From: Eleginops maclovinus
Lineage: Eukaryota > Chordata > Actinopteri > Perciformes > Eleginopidae
NCBI RefSeq assembly: GCF_036324505.1
Contig: NC_086355.1
Location: forward strand, 26,346,518 to 26,410,517
Direction: 5' to 3'
DNA length: 64,000 nt
Part shown: in pieces, positions 23,408-34,147 of the stretch
How positions within the stretch are numbered: the stretch's first letter is position 1
Layout: the number at the start of each line of letters is the position of its first letter
Translations under genes and position numbers: made by a program
The notes under the pieces: model-generated
Databases searched by the model: none
What the model was told of the DNA's origin: nothing
Seen by the model: the letters and a program-made list of their open reading frames with translations, nothing else

Positions 23408-24608
23408 TATTCCCCCCTTCGAGACTACACAGAGCCTCGAAACTAAAAGAATAAACCATACATGAATACAATTCTGATATAGATAACAATTCCTCCACTA
23501 CATGCTTTCTACAGCATAATTTTAACACTACTACAATTTTATGGAGTGGGGGAGCGAACCAAACTCCTCTTCCAGATCTAGACTAACCTCCTGAGCTGTC
23601 ACAGGTGAATCAACATCCTTTTCCTCCCTCATCTGTTCTCCAACTCCAAAAGTCTCATTACCACTGTCCACACCAGACTCTATCCCCAGGGTCACTTCAG
23701 CCCTCGTCTTCGTAACGTCTTGGTTTGACTTTACTTCGAACTGGTCTTGTATTCCTTTGTTAATCCTAACTTTGACCAAGAGCTCTCATTCATACCTTTC
23801 CCTATAGCATGCTTTTCCTTGCCGCTCCTATTATCCCTTTATTTCTAAATTTCTGCTACCTTAATAGGTGTAAAATACTCAAACGACTAATCCCAAAATT
23901 TGCTCGTCAACAAATGCCAAATAGAAACCAATGAATTTGTTATTCTACACCCAGTTCCGAGAACAGACCCAAAAAATCAACCTAGTAACTTTTCAGGATT
24001 TTAGGCCCATCTAACATTGCCTCTTCTGAGGGCTTTATCCAAATCCGCGGCTCCTTTTTCCTTTTCCTTTTATTTCCTTTATCCTTATTCCTTTCTATAT
24101 TTCTACCGTTGACCAATTGCCCTTGGCCCAGGGTTATTTACCTTCCAAATCTGACTATCTTTCAAAGTCAATTTTCACGCAGTGTCTACTTTACAAATGT
24201 CTTACCGTTAAGAAGCTGAGGACCCATCTTCGTTAATCTTGCACCGTTATGTAGCTCCCTTTCTTGTTACTAATTAGGCTTATACAACCCTTTTGCTTTT
24301 AACGTCACATCCTTTATTTATACCTATATTCCTTCCTATTCCTGTTTCCCTACTTCTTTTACTTCTATAACACTCCCCCCTATTGCGTCGTGCACTACGC
24401 AATAAATCCCCAATGTAGAACGGAGTCTCACCCCAACATCAACACAAACATGGCATATACCCACACATGAGTTCGCGCGGTGCAAGCCAGAGCAACACAC
24501 ACACACACCCAACCCAACAAATGCTCACCGGACTGTGACGCCTTGGCAGGAGATGCGTTGTAGAGTCGCCTGAAGATCACAAGACAGCCAAGTTTGTGAC
24601 GCCAAGTC
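23408..24608 (-). pseudogene. ERV internal block B, env-deleted unit
   Basis: Begins with the polypurine tract and 3' region shared with LTR2's right side, then jumps at about 23,550 into the env N-terminal coding region (82 codons at 23,779-23,531, with a junction-derived tail). It then continues through about 0.8 kb of non-coding leader to the primer-binding side of LTR2. Compared with the full unit, about 2.2 kb of env and downstream sequence is missing. Confidence 0.85.
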
Positions 24609-25009
24609 TGATGTATATCTTGTAGCGATGTTTGTGAAGATGATGAAGAAGTCTCCGGAGACACCAGCTTGTATATAATAAGGTTTATTACAACAGCATT
24701 ACTTACTTACTTTACACCAACACGGGCAATACGAGGTTCCCAGAGCCAATTGTGGAAGTCCCCCCGAACTATCTCTGTGCATGCCATTTATAGAAGAAAA
24801 TATGTGTGCGCATCCAAAGTATGTGTGCTCACCTGAGGTAATCAATAACAATGTGTGCCCCCCTAAGGTGACATAGGTCAGTTCATAGGGGCCCCCTGAC
24901 GTATGCCAGATGTTGTTTTTCACTCTCCTATCACCCAACATTTCTCTTACCCAACCTATGACCTCAGAGAGTATCTACCTTTGTATATCCCCAAATTTAA
25001 TACACCACA
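24609..25009 (-). repeat. ERV LTR2 (shared central LTR)
   Basis: 401 bp. It has a polypurine tract on its right side, as a 3' LTR should, and leader sequence ending GTGACGCCAAGTC on its left side, as a 5' LTR should. It therefore serves as the 3' LTR of the right unit and the 5' LTR of the left unit. Confidence 0.93.
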
Positions 25010-25966
25010 TATTCCCCCCTTCGAGACTACACAGAGCCTCGAAACTAAAAGAATAAACCATACATGAATACAATTCTGATATAGATAACAATTCCTCCAC
25101 TACATGCTTTCTACAGCATAATTTTAACACTACTACAATTTTATGGAGTGGGGGAGCGAAAAACCTGTCCGGCAGCCATCTTCCCAAGTTACCCTCAAAC
25201 AATCTAGACAGGAAAATTCTCCCACGGCCCCTCTGCCTTAGGCGACCACATGAAGTACTCCAGACTTATCAAAAGGAGGAACTCTAATTAATTATAACAA
25301 TATGTGTAGAATGTAACCTAAGCAAATACATATGGAAACCTCAGAAACCAAAATCCAAACAATGTCCAAATTCTGGCTGGTCGACCCATCGCACCTTCCA
25401 ATGGACCTTTCCCTGCCTAGACCCAATTTCCCTAGGCGTTAAAGAAAAGGAAACATCTGAGGTCCCAATATATCTACTCAATAACAGATACCATCATTCC
25501 CCACACATTGATAAAGAGACAATATTATCGAAGTTTAAGTATAACTCATACAAATATATGTAAGAAAAAGACACAATAGTGGTTCCCACTGCAGCTCCTC
25601 TGCAGCAGCGTTGACGACTCTCAGTGTAGGGTCGCTCATATGTCGAATCTGAACACTTTGTGACAACGTCCTTGTTCAGAATCCTTCAGTCATTGTAATT
25701 GTCCATTTTGAGTGTCTGGATCCCTCCCGTGTAAATTCCCCCTTGTCCTTATGGAACGAAAGAAAAACAAAAACCAGTATCTTTGCAGAAAACAACAGAT
25801 GCAAAGTAAAACATCAAACACTGATTATAATGCCAGATTCACAATATCATATTATTAGAGGTTATGATTTCCATATTCCCCCCTAAACCTAGAATCCCCC
25901 AGTATAACTACCACATGACAACACTCTACTAGATATAAATGTCATGAGTATATCAGAATCGGGCGT
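25010..25966 (-). other. ERV 3' region between env and LTR2
   Basis: Coding-strand sequence from the env stop to the polypurine tract. No ORF of note was seen. Short frames here do not resemble retroviral accessory genes that I know. Confidence 0.6.
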
Positions 25967-27576
25967 TCAATATGGATATTTCTCCAGTAACTTTCCTTCT
26001 ATCCACACTTCCGCCTCATCGGCATCTATACTAGTCACCTGTAGTAATGGCATCTGAGATGGATCACCAGGCATCACAACACCAACCCATCTCAGTATCA
26101 TAGCCTTTGCAAAGGTCAATAACAGCGTACAGAAACAAAACATCACACATAATGATATGAGAACTGCCACCATGACTTGAACCAATACTGCTCCTAGCAG
26201 TCCAAATTTGTCCTGCAACCAAGCATTTGCAGACCATCCTGCTCCTTGTGATGGGCCAAATGCATCCCTTATGTGCTTCAATGCGTCTATCACACTAGTC
26301 ATATTGTCCGAACTATCTGGAATTAACGTGTAACAAGCGTCTCCGTTTAAATTCAACGCCACACATAGGCCACCTTGTTTGGCCAAAATATAGTCCAGTG
26401 CCATGTCATGCTTTAACAATGTCAACCTATGGCTCTTTTGAGTATTGGATAAGAAGTCAAATCCCCTTATGGTTTCATTAGCAAACCCCTGCAAGGTATA
26501 AGTGATATTATCAATGTGATCCGCCAAAAATGTCACCCTATGCCATGGAAATAAACCTATACCCCATTTTTCTCCTATACTGATCCTCCAATGGTAGGAC
26601 TCCAAATTATGAAATTGTACCAACTCCCTTTTCCTTTTACCTCCGGAGAGACTATTAGATTGATTCCTATCATGTGTTCCCCACTTCTGCATAGAAAAGA
26701 TCTCATATGGAAGTTTCAATGTTGCCATGTAACAACATCCTGTCCACCCGTACGGTAGAAATATATACGCCTTCTCTGCCGCAGACCCACCAAAGTTCTT
26801 TGAAATTCCCCATAGTCACATTATCAGGCAAAAGCTGATCCTTCACCAGCACCGTTCTATGCTGTTTGCGATGAGGGACATAGAATTTTACCTCATGTTG
26901 TCCATTGCTAACCGTACGGTCACGCCTCTCCAAGGTCATCAAATACTCATTGCAGTCCGATATTCCCATAAACATGCCTGGTCCATCATAAGTTTTGTTT
27001 GGACAAAAACAGGCGCTGGCCCTCACAGATTTCACCTCCATTGCCTCAGGGACCGTTGTTAACCTATTTTCCTGCTGAGCAAGCAGATCCATATAAGGTG
27101 AATCTCTTAATCAAAAACAATCTAATCTGGGCCAAAATAAATTCCTTGACAGGAACTCTCACCACACATGGACAATTAAACCCTCTAACCGATCTTATGG
27201 AAAGAGTCAACTGCTGGAACCATAAGTTCCTACTTGCCCACTTATCTTTAATTTGTAACACTGAAGAATCAAATCCATATGCCTTCCATGTCGCGTCTCT
27301 CTTTTGTACTGCATGATATTGATCAGTCCGATCTTCTAGTGACCTATCAAAATCACCAAACTCCTCTTCCAGATCTAGACTAACCTCCTGAGCTGTCACA
27401 GGTGAATCAACATCCTTTTCCTCCCTCATCTGTTCTCCAACTCCAAAAGTCTCATTACCACTGTCCACACCAGACTCTATCCCCAGGGTCACTTCAGCCC
27501 TCGTCTTCGTAACGTCTTGGTTTGACTTTACTTCGAACTGGTCTTGTATTCCTTTGTTAATCCTAACTTTGACCAA
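25967..27576 (-). pseudogene. env: retroviral env-like gene with frameshifts
   Basis: Three overlapping minus-strand frames (27,576-27,064; 27,092-26,703; 26,728-25,967) make up a surface and transmembrane glycoprotein-like reading unit. The surface part contains ACFCPNKTY and the motif LWWVCGREG, which resembles a WWxCG motif in fish ERV envelopes. The transmembrane part begins after a basic KRKRE site that could be the furin cleavage site. It contains a heptad-like region, the block LLKHDMALDYILAKQGG, and a disulphide region with C-X9-C followed by Tyr. A long hydrophobic anchor and a short tail follow. Envelope proteins mediate receptor binding and fusion. Two frameshifts make this copy non-functional as it stands. 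The retroviral genus is not settled. Confidence 0.82.
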
Positions 27577-28405
27577 GAGCTCTCATTCATACCTTTCCCT
27601 ATAGCATGCTTTTCCTTGCCGCTCCTATTATCCCTTTATTTCTAAATTTCTGCTACCTTAATAGGTGTAAAATACTCAAACGACTAATCCCAAAATTTGC
27701 TCGTCAACAAATGCCAAATAGAAACCAATGAATTTGTTATTCTACACCCAGTTCCGAGAACAGACCCAAAAAATCAACCTAGTAACTTTTCAGGATTTTA
27801 GGCCCATCTAACATTGCCTCTTCTGAGGGCTTTATCCAAATCCGCGGCTCCTTTTTCCTTTTCCTTTTATTTCCTTTATCCTTATTCCTTTCTATATTTC
27901 TACCGTTGACCAATTGCCCTTGGCCCAGGGTTATTTACCTTCCAAATCTGACTATCTTTCAAAGTCAATTTTCACGCAGTGTCTACTTTACAAATGTCTT
28001 ACCGTTAAGAAGCTGAGGACCCATCTTCGTTAATCTTGCACCGTTATGTAGCTCCCTTTCTTGTTACTAATTAGGCTTATACTACCCTTTTGCTTTTAAC
28101 GTCACATCCTTTATTTATACCTATATTCCTTCCTATTCCTGTTTCCCTACTTCTTTTACTTCTATAACACTCCCCCCTATTGCGTCGTGCACTACGCAAT
28201 AAATCCCCAATGTAGAACGGAGTCTCACCCCAACATCAACACAAACATGGCATATACCCACACATGAGTTCGCGCGGTGCAAGCCAGAGCAACACACACA
28301 CACACCCAACCCAACAAATGCTCACCGGACTGTGACGCCTTGGCAGGAGATGCGTTGTAGAGTCGCCTGAAGATCACAAGACAGCCAAGTTTGTGACGCC
28401 AAGTC
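27577..28405 (-). other. ERV leader between 5' LTR and env; no gag or pol
   Basis: About 830 bp from the inner edge of LTR3 to the env start. On the coding strand the first bases after the LTR read GACTTGGCGTCACAAAC, where a primer-binding site (TGG...) is expected; the tRNA is not identified. I found no gag or pol motif (no Cys-His box, no YxDD). The sequence is near-identical to 23,780-24,608. Confidence 0.75.
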
Positions 28406-28797
28406 TGATGTATATCTTGTAGCGATGTTTGTGAAGATGATGAAGAAGTCTCCGGAGACACCAGCTTGTATATAATAAGGTTTATTACAACAGCATAGTA
28501 TCATACACCAACACAGGCAATACGAGGTTCCCAGAGCCAATTGTGGAAGTCCCCCCGAACTATCTCTGTGCATGACATTTATAGAAGAAAATATGTGTGC
28601 GCATCCAAAGTATGTGTGCTCATCTGAGGTAATCATTAACAATGTGTGCCCCCCTAAAGTGACATAGGTCAGTTCATAGGGGCCCCCTGACGTATGCCAG
28701 TTGTTTTTCACTCTCCTATCACCCAACATTTCTCTTACCCAACCTATGACCTCAGAGAGTATCTATCTTTGTATATCCCCAAATTTAATACACCACA
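28406..28797 (-). repeat. ERV LTR3 (outer 5' LTR)
   Basis: 392 bp. It differs from LTR1 and LTR2 at roughly ten places, including a replaced ATTACTTACTTACTTT stretch and a 3-base shortening near GCCAGTTG. The right end is CCACA, followed by the ACGC duplication. Confidence 0.92.
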
Positions 28798-28939
28798 ACG
28801 CTTTTATGCAAAGCCACTTACACGCACTCAATACTGTGGACAATCCCCACAGGAGCAGTTTGGGGTGAAGTGTCTCGCCCAGGGACACAGCAACATGCTG
28901 ACTGCAGTGGGGACTGAACCTGTTCAGGATGACAGTATT

Positions 28940-29063
28940 GTGATGGTTACCAGAGAGCCTGAGGGAAACTGGAGCAGTATGGTGAGTGACTTGGGCTTAG
29001 CGTCTCCCATCTAAGGCAAACACAGCTTTTGGTTCTGGAAGAGGCTCAGAGGATAGGTTAGAT
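28940..29063 (-). pseudogene. Ty3/gypsy protease-region fragment, left part
   Basis: The minus-strand frame reads ALDGRRLAQVTHHTAP-like residues after a PLPEPKAV-like block, typical of sequence just after the DSGA protease motif of fish gypsy elements. One frameshift is needed. The fragment stops exactly at the hAT-3 target duplication (29,056-29,063). The matching upstream part of the same gene is at 34,260-34,536 in opposite orientation because of the inversion. Confidence 0.6.
29056..29063 (-). repeat. hAT-3 target-site duplication, outer copy
   Basis: GGTTAGAT. The partner is ATCTAGCC at 34,529-34,536 (GGCTAGAT when reverse-complemented), which matches at 7 of 8 bases. The partner is in reverse orientation because the segment between the hAT-4 copies is inverted. 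Confidence 0.8.
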
Positions 29064-29931
29064 CAGTGGTACTCAACCTTGTCCTAATCAGGAGCCACAT
29101 TGACGAAAAAATATTTTTGCAAGAGCCACAATCCAAAAACGCTCCTTTGCTCCCTGAAACCATTATGCATTTGAGAATATGGATAATAGTAATATGTTAC
29201 TAAGGAATGAAAAGCATAATGTACAGTGCAATAACTGTGATTTATTATTTTCACTGCAACCACAAAACACACATTGCTGATCATCACTGCCCATAACAAC
29301 AGATAACAGACAGCATGTTTACTGATCATCACAGTCCATATAACAGCAGATTATAGACAGCAGGGGTTGTCAGAAGAGTAATGTTGTACTTACTTCACAC
29401 TCAATGTGATTTCTGACACTCCTTCTGCCGCACAAGTGATTTGAAGTCGGGCTCTGCGCTGGAAACGGCGATCCGAAGGGCCTCTGTTGTGTGCTGCAGA
29501 CTCAATCTGTTTCGGTTGCGACATTTTATTTTTGAGAGCGCAGAGAATGCTGCTTCACACCGGTATGTGGACGGAAACATTGAGATGATGCGTCTTGCCA
29601 GTCTGGAGATATTTGGTAGATGCCCCACCAGTTTCCAAAAGTCCACGACATCTGTAATCCGAAACTGACGCTGAAGTTCATCTGAGCTCTTTAACTCCAC
29701 AAACTCCATTTGAAGCTGCACAAGTCCGAGCTGGTCGCTTATTTGCTTCATTTCATTGACCTCAATCAGGAATGGGTTTTTCACAAGTAAAAAAATATTG
29801 CTATGGTCCTTGAAGTCTTGGAATCTTGATGTGTAGTTTTGCTTGAGCTCAGTTAGCACGTCACAGAATTGTGATTGACAGGGCAGGAGAGCGTCTGCAT
29901 GCATCGCCATCACTTTCTGCACGGTGGGGAA
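29064..29931 (-). pseudogene. hAT-3, C-terminal part of transposase and 3' end
   Basis: Starts with the terminal sequence CAGTGGTACTCAACC. The minus-strand ORF 29,922-29,401 encodes the C-terminal third of a Charlie-like (GTF2IRD2/SCAND3-like) transposase ending in a hATC domain (FPSTYRCEAAFSALSKIK). It begins abruptly at the hAT-4 insertion. The missing N-terminal two thirds are at 34,537-36,174. The last codons there (RFFPT) and the first here (QKVMAMHAD) abut when one copy of the 8-bp hAT-4 duplication is removed. Confidence 0.9.
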
Positions 29932-30419
29932 CAGTGTGCGAACTATACCACGGTGTCCGGGGGAGCCGGATTTTTTATTTTATTTTATTTTTTTGAGGGG
30001 GGGGGGGGGATTCTGATCTGTGACATAGGCCTATTAAATAGAAAATCCGTTGCACACGGGGTGCCAAAGGTCTACATTTACATGAAACAGAAACAGATTT
30101 ACCGAGCATGTATGGGCTACGCAAACTTCAATCAACTTGATAATAAATAATCCACGGACCACCAATGTAACGTTTGACTGTTTAATTAGCCTAAGTCAAT
30201 TTAAAATAACTAAAAATACATAGGCTACATTTCACATGTCATGGGCTTTAGCCTATAGCCGAACACACGCGATAGGTGCGGCAGCGCAGCACCAACCATG
30301 AACATATATTAATATTAACAATACAACAATACGCAACGATGCACATAGAGGGAGAGAGCAGACAGATGACAAGACGCTGCATGGTGGAAGAGATGCTGAT
30401 GGTCCATGGAGCCACTTGC

Positions 30420-30421
<2 letters not shown>

Positions 30422-30485
<64 letters not shown>
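30422..30485 (+). repeat. (GA)n microsatellite in hAT-4 left copy
   Basis: About 64 bases of GA. The equivalent CT run in the right copy is about 52 bases (39,836-39,887), one of the few differences between the copies. Confidence 0.97.
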
Positions 30486-30488
<3 letters not shown>

Positions 30489-30551
30489 GACACTGCATGG
30501 TATTTTTGGCATTTTCTTCAACACAGCAAAATTCAGTTAAGCGGGTCTTAC

Positions 30552-32906
30552 CTAACACAAAAGCGACCACAGCGGTCTGGGCTCAGTTGCTTTTGCTCTA
30601 GGTCCACTAGCCCATGATGTGGACAGACGATGACCCGACTTCAGCCAAGATGTGATGAAGGGCGTTGGATCGAATCTCTCCAGTGGAGGTCCATTAAGGT
30701 CCACGAAAAGTAGTGAGGAGGTGCTGGCTTCACGCAGTCTATTGCGAGTCTTACTGTCCGTGTCATTCATAGCTGAAAAGCCCCTCTCGCACTCCGATGA
30801 AGTGGGCAGGTAAGTTCTGCTTGCAATGGACAGTTTCTCCAGCGTTTTGCCTGGTGCAGGTGCAGCATCTTGTAACTTCCAGTCGCGAAGCTCCTGTACT
30901 GCTTCACTAGCAGATTCACCGAGTTCTTTCGCAAGGGCCCGTATTTCTTTTTCCCCATACATTATAAGTGCGTTGCGGTCCTGTGGCCAAAAGCGCTTGT
31001 TGAGGGGTTTGAGCATATTGACAAGATCTGACTCTGGCATTCGCTTCTTAAGATTGTCGATCACAGACTGATAGAACTGACCCCTTTTAATTTTGCCGCT
31101 GCACTCCACTAGCTCCACACCTTTGAACAGTCTTTGTGTTATGCGGTCCTCGGCCTTCTGTGCTGATTTACCTCCACACTCTTTCAAAGCAGAAAGTACA
31201 TCGATGCACTGCTGAATCTGACAATTCGCGCTCACTATGTCGATGTCTCTTTGCTGCAACCTTAGTGACAGGGCCTGAAGCTCACGAAGCATGTCTTTCA
31301 TGCAAGCCAGATCGGCTACAAATCCAGCGTTTGAGAGTTGTTTATGGAGCCCTAGGAATTTCTTCCTTTCCGTGTCATTACGAGATGGATCCTCACTTGC
31401 GATTTTGAAGTGTCTTGCTAAAGCAGGGTAGTTGTTCCAGACGGCCTTAACAGTTCTAAAACTGCTTGACACCCACCTGATGGTAAAAATCTGCCCGATT
31501 TTTAAAAGCTGCATATTCAACTCCGCTGCTGCCTCCTCCAGGAGTCTCGCATTCTTTGCGGACTGATTGTACAAACTGTACAACTTTGAAACAAAAATTT
31601 CGAAGTGGTTACATCCAGCAACAAGTTTAAGAGAGTCATGGACTGCCAATTCTAGCCGGTTACAAAGACAATGTATAGACTGGATTTTGGGGAAGTCCTG
31701 TTTTAGGCGAGCAATGACCCCACTGTTTTTGCCAGTGAGGACAGACGCGCCGTCAGTGGCTATGCTGATGAGATTGTTAGACAAAAACTCGTCATCAAAA
31801 CCTGCAACACGTAGAGCCTCTCTCAGGCTGTTGTAGATGGACTCGGCGTCTGTGCCCTCGACTAACTCTTTGAGGCCTAAAAACACATTATCCACATCTC
31901 CCTTTCCTGTCACGTCACATCTCACATATACAATCATATATGCACGTCCGTGCACAGTGCTCTCATCAATAGTGATGCTTATTTTTGACTGGGCCTTTTT
32001 AACATTACATACAAACTTTTTCTGCATTTCGAGTGCAATGTGGCCAATAATCTCAGCACAGGATTTGTCGGATCTGTGTACAGCGCCTACCTTTGCCCCA
32101 TTGATCTCTTGAAGCTGCATGACAGGTGGGAGTTTTTTAAATGCCATCCTTTCCTTTGCTATCATATACGCAGATCGGAAAGCATTGGACGTTTCCTCCA
32201 GCAACTTTCCGTTGATTGCGAGAATCTGGTTCGGCAGTATTGCTTGTTTTCTTGTTTCTGCCAGTTCAACTGCCCTGTTGTGCGCCACACTATCCCGATG
32301 CTTGTAGATTTTCTTACGCAAGTTGTTCTTAGTTTTACTGGATACGTCCCCGTTCATCCATTCTTCTGATAAGTGCACTCCACCTTTATCAGTACTGAGG
32401 AGAAGGCTTTTAGCATCCCTGCAGAGAGTACAGCCTATGGATCCATCCTTGGAGAATAGCCATGGGAGGCGTGTGATCCACTCACTCCACTGTTGGCTGG
32501 TCCAGCCATCCGGCAGCCGCCGGACCACCGCAGCAACTTCACCCCCCCGATCTCGAGCAGCAGGCAGGGAGGAAGAGGAAGCACAAGTGGGGTGGTCATC
32601 AGCAACATCATCATCTTCTTCCATATCTCCTTCGACCTCTACTATGGTTATTGTAGTCATCACGTTAGAAGCCTCTTCTCTTGGCTCATCTTCTTGTGTC
32701 TCTTCAGCACACAAGTTATCTTTAACTGTCAAGTTAGCACTAGCAGCACTGACATTAGCTCCCTCCTCTCTCGGTACTGTTGTAACAGCAGTCACAAAGG
32801 ATGTGCTTCCACCAGCTACATTAGTTTGGTCTTCTTTATCAAGTTGTTTGGCAGTCTTTTTAAAGAAATTGCCCAGTGTAAGTTGTTGTTTTTTTCTTTT
32901 CAACAT
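30552..32906 (-). CDS. hAT-4 transposase, left copy (784 aa, intact)
   Basis: Same protein as at 37,415-39,769, read on the minus strand; the two translations are identical. Uninterrupted from ATG to stop. See the right copy for the domain description. The conservation of a full-length frame in both copies indicates recent arrival or recent duplication of one copy. The many plus-strand ORFs over this interval are shadows. Confidence 0.93.
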   Translation of the reverse strand: MLKRKKQQLTLGNFFKKTAKQLDKEDQTNVAGGSTSFVTAVTTVPREEGANVSAASANLTVKDNLCAEETQEDEPREEASNVMTTITIVEVEGDMEEDDDVADDHPTCASSSSLPAARDRGGEVAAVVRRLPDGWTSQQWSEWITRLPWLFSKDGSIGCTLCRDAKSLLLSTDKGGVHLSEEWMNGDVSSKTKNNLRKKIYKHRDSVAHNRAVELAETRKQAILPNQILAINGKLLEETSNAFRSAYMIAKERMAFKKLPPVMQLQEINGAKVGAVHRSDKSCAEIIGHIALEMQKKFVCNVKKAQSKISITIDESTVHGRAYMIVYVRCDVTGKGDVDNVFLGLKELVEGTDAESIYNSLREALRVAGFDDEFLSNNLISIATDGASVLTGKNSGVIARLKQDFPKIQSIHCLCNRLELAVHDSLKLVAGCNHFEIFVSKLYSLYNQSAKNARLLEEAAAELNMQLLKIGQIFTIRWVSSSFRTVKAVWNNYPALARHFKIASEDPSRNDTERKKFLGLHKQLSNAGFVADLACMKDMLRELQALSLRLQQRDIDIVSANCQIQQCIDVLSALKECGGKSAQKAEDRITQRLFKGVELVECSGKIKRGQFYQSVIDNLKKRMPESDLVNMLKPLNKRFWPQDRNALIMYGEKEIRALAKELGESASEAVQELRDWKLQDAAPAPGKTLEKLSIASRTYLPTSSECERGFSAMNDTDSKTRNRLREASTSSLLFVDLNGPPLERFDPTPFITSWLKSGHRLSTSWASGPRAKATEPRPLWSLLC

Positions 32907-33059
32907 ACTGTCAGCAGCAGCAACAATACCTTGTAAACATGTAGTGCTACAGTAAATAAACGATCACGTGAGTGAATTGGTAGTGGGCGGAGCTGCAAAC
33001 AGCGGCAAGCAGGCGACACTTTTTTCATGAATCATAAACTCTAAATTGATAGTTTTCAC

Positions 33060-33942
33060 GTGACGTCAGAATGCACGTTGGAGTGCAAGAAAAGCTTTCC
33101 ACAGCTGTCAGCCACTGGAATTAACGAACCGATTACCTTTCATTCAAAATCACTTAATATCTCTTTGCTTAACATTGTCTGAATAAGGTAGTACAATGCA
33201 AGACAGTTGTTGCTCGGTTGATTGTTCAAATCGGCTAAGAGACAAGTCCGGACGATGTTTTTATCGCATAGGCTACCAGCAGATAAAGAAAACTCAGACG
33301 ATGCTCCTACCCCAGAAAAGCTTCCAAAGTCAAAACAACCCTCAAAGTATGTGTCTTTGCAGTGATCGTTTTATCAAATGGTAAGTTCACCTTATGTAAT
33401 TAAAATACTTAAACCACCGTCACCGTGTTATGAATCGTGTAGTTTCATAGACTGGCTGAATATCGCAAATTGCGGGTGAGAGTTATCTAGCTCAGAGGAT
33501 GCTATGCTTTCCCAGGATAACAGTAGGCTAACCTAGTTCAGCCTACACTTTACCAGTTAGCTGCTGAAGCTTGTTTTGAGACAGAGGGCTGATTTGTAAG
33601 AAAATAATTATTTGCAAATTCAACTATTCACGTGTATACTTTGAGGGCTGCCAAACTTTGATGGCATCTCCGAAGGCAGGGGTCACGTCTTATTGACTGT
33701 AACCACAACCTGGTTTTTTTTCTGCTGCTGATATGCCTAGTCCTGGCTTGTCTCCTCGCCGATTTGAACAACCAACCGAACAACAACTGTCTTGCATTGT
33801 ATTACTCAGTCAGAACACATTAAGGTAGAGATATTCATTGATTTTGAATGAAAGGTAATCGGTGATCCTAGGTAAATTCCGGTGGTAGAACTAGACAGCT
33901 ATCGAATGCCTTTCTTGCCCGCCAACTGGGCATTTTGACGTC
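33060..33942. other. captured THAP-like first exons in inverted arrangement (left hAT-4)
   Basis: A plus-strand ORF (33,196-33,384) starts MQDSCCSVDCSNRLRDKSG and ends CLCSDRFIKW before a GTAAGT donor. This is the layout of a THAP zinc-finger first exon (C-X4-C ... CSDxF), but the final His is Arg. A second copy on the minus strand starts at 33,797 (MQDSCCSVGCSNRRGDKPG) and soon degenerates. About 200 bp upstream of each, including TGACGTCA and GATTACCTTTCATTC, is also shared, so the pair forms an imperfect inverted repeat. THAP domains bind DNA in host regulators and P-element-like transposases. I infer capture of one THAP gene 5' end followed by inverted duplication. Confidence 0.7.
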
Positions 33943-34147
33943 ATACAGCCTGACAACTATGAATAGAATTTTATTTCACTTATTTTACACCTTTGAAAAA
34001 AACATTACCCAAAATGGCATTTATTTGGTCATCATATCAATATTTTAGAGAGCTCCCCTAAAATTTCGCAAACCATGTTCCCAGGGGAGCTCATGTCACC
34101 ACTAGGGGAGCTATAGCTCCCCCTGCTCCCCTCCAGTTCGCACCCTG

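Larger units (their letters stand above)
23007..28797 (-). mobile_element. endogenous retrovirus, tandem three-LTR arrangement
   Basis: Order on the plus strand: LTR1 (23,007-23,407), internal block B (to 24,608), LTR2 (24,609-25,009), internal block C plus B' (to 28,405), LTR3 (28,406-28,797). The coding strand is minus, so LTR3 is the outer 5' LTR. The outer flanks share ACGC at 23,003-23,006 and 28,798-28,801, a 4-bp TSD. Joining the flanks restores TTAGACGCTTTTATGCAAAG, a dispersed fish motif, which confirms one integration site. B and B' are near-identical. The left unit lacks block C, a deletion of about 2.2 kb. No gag, protease or polymerase is seen. Confidence 0.9.
29932..34147 (-). 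mobile_element. hAT-4 left copy
   Basis: Ends are CAGTGTGCGAACTATACC (29,932) and, at the right, the reverse complement of CAGGGTGCGAACTGGAGG (to 34,147), a 13-base terminal repeat with one difference. The left flank is GTGGGGAA and the right flank GTCAGGGA; they do not match each other. They match, reverse-complemented, the flanks of the right copy. The element carries a 784-codon transposase, a GA microsatellite and two THAP-like fragments. It is nearly identical to 36,175-40,377 apart from microsatellite and homopolymer lengths. Confidence 0.95.

Noticed and set aside
23007..25009. LTR1 and LTR2 as independent solo-LTR insertions
   Set aside because: Only the outermost flanks share a duplication (ACGC), and the sequences next to the central LTR are internal proviral sequence on both sides.
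31136..32955. Opposite-strand ORFs across the hAT-4 transposases (also 37,366-39,185)
   Set aside because: They appear identically in both copies only because the transposase does; they have no motifs or splice context.
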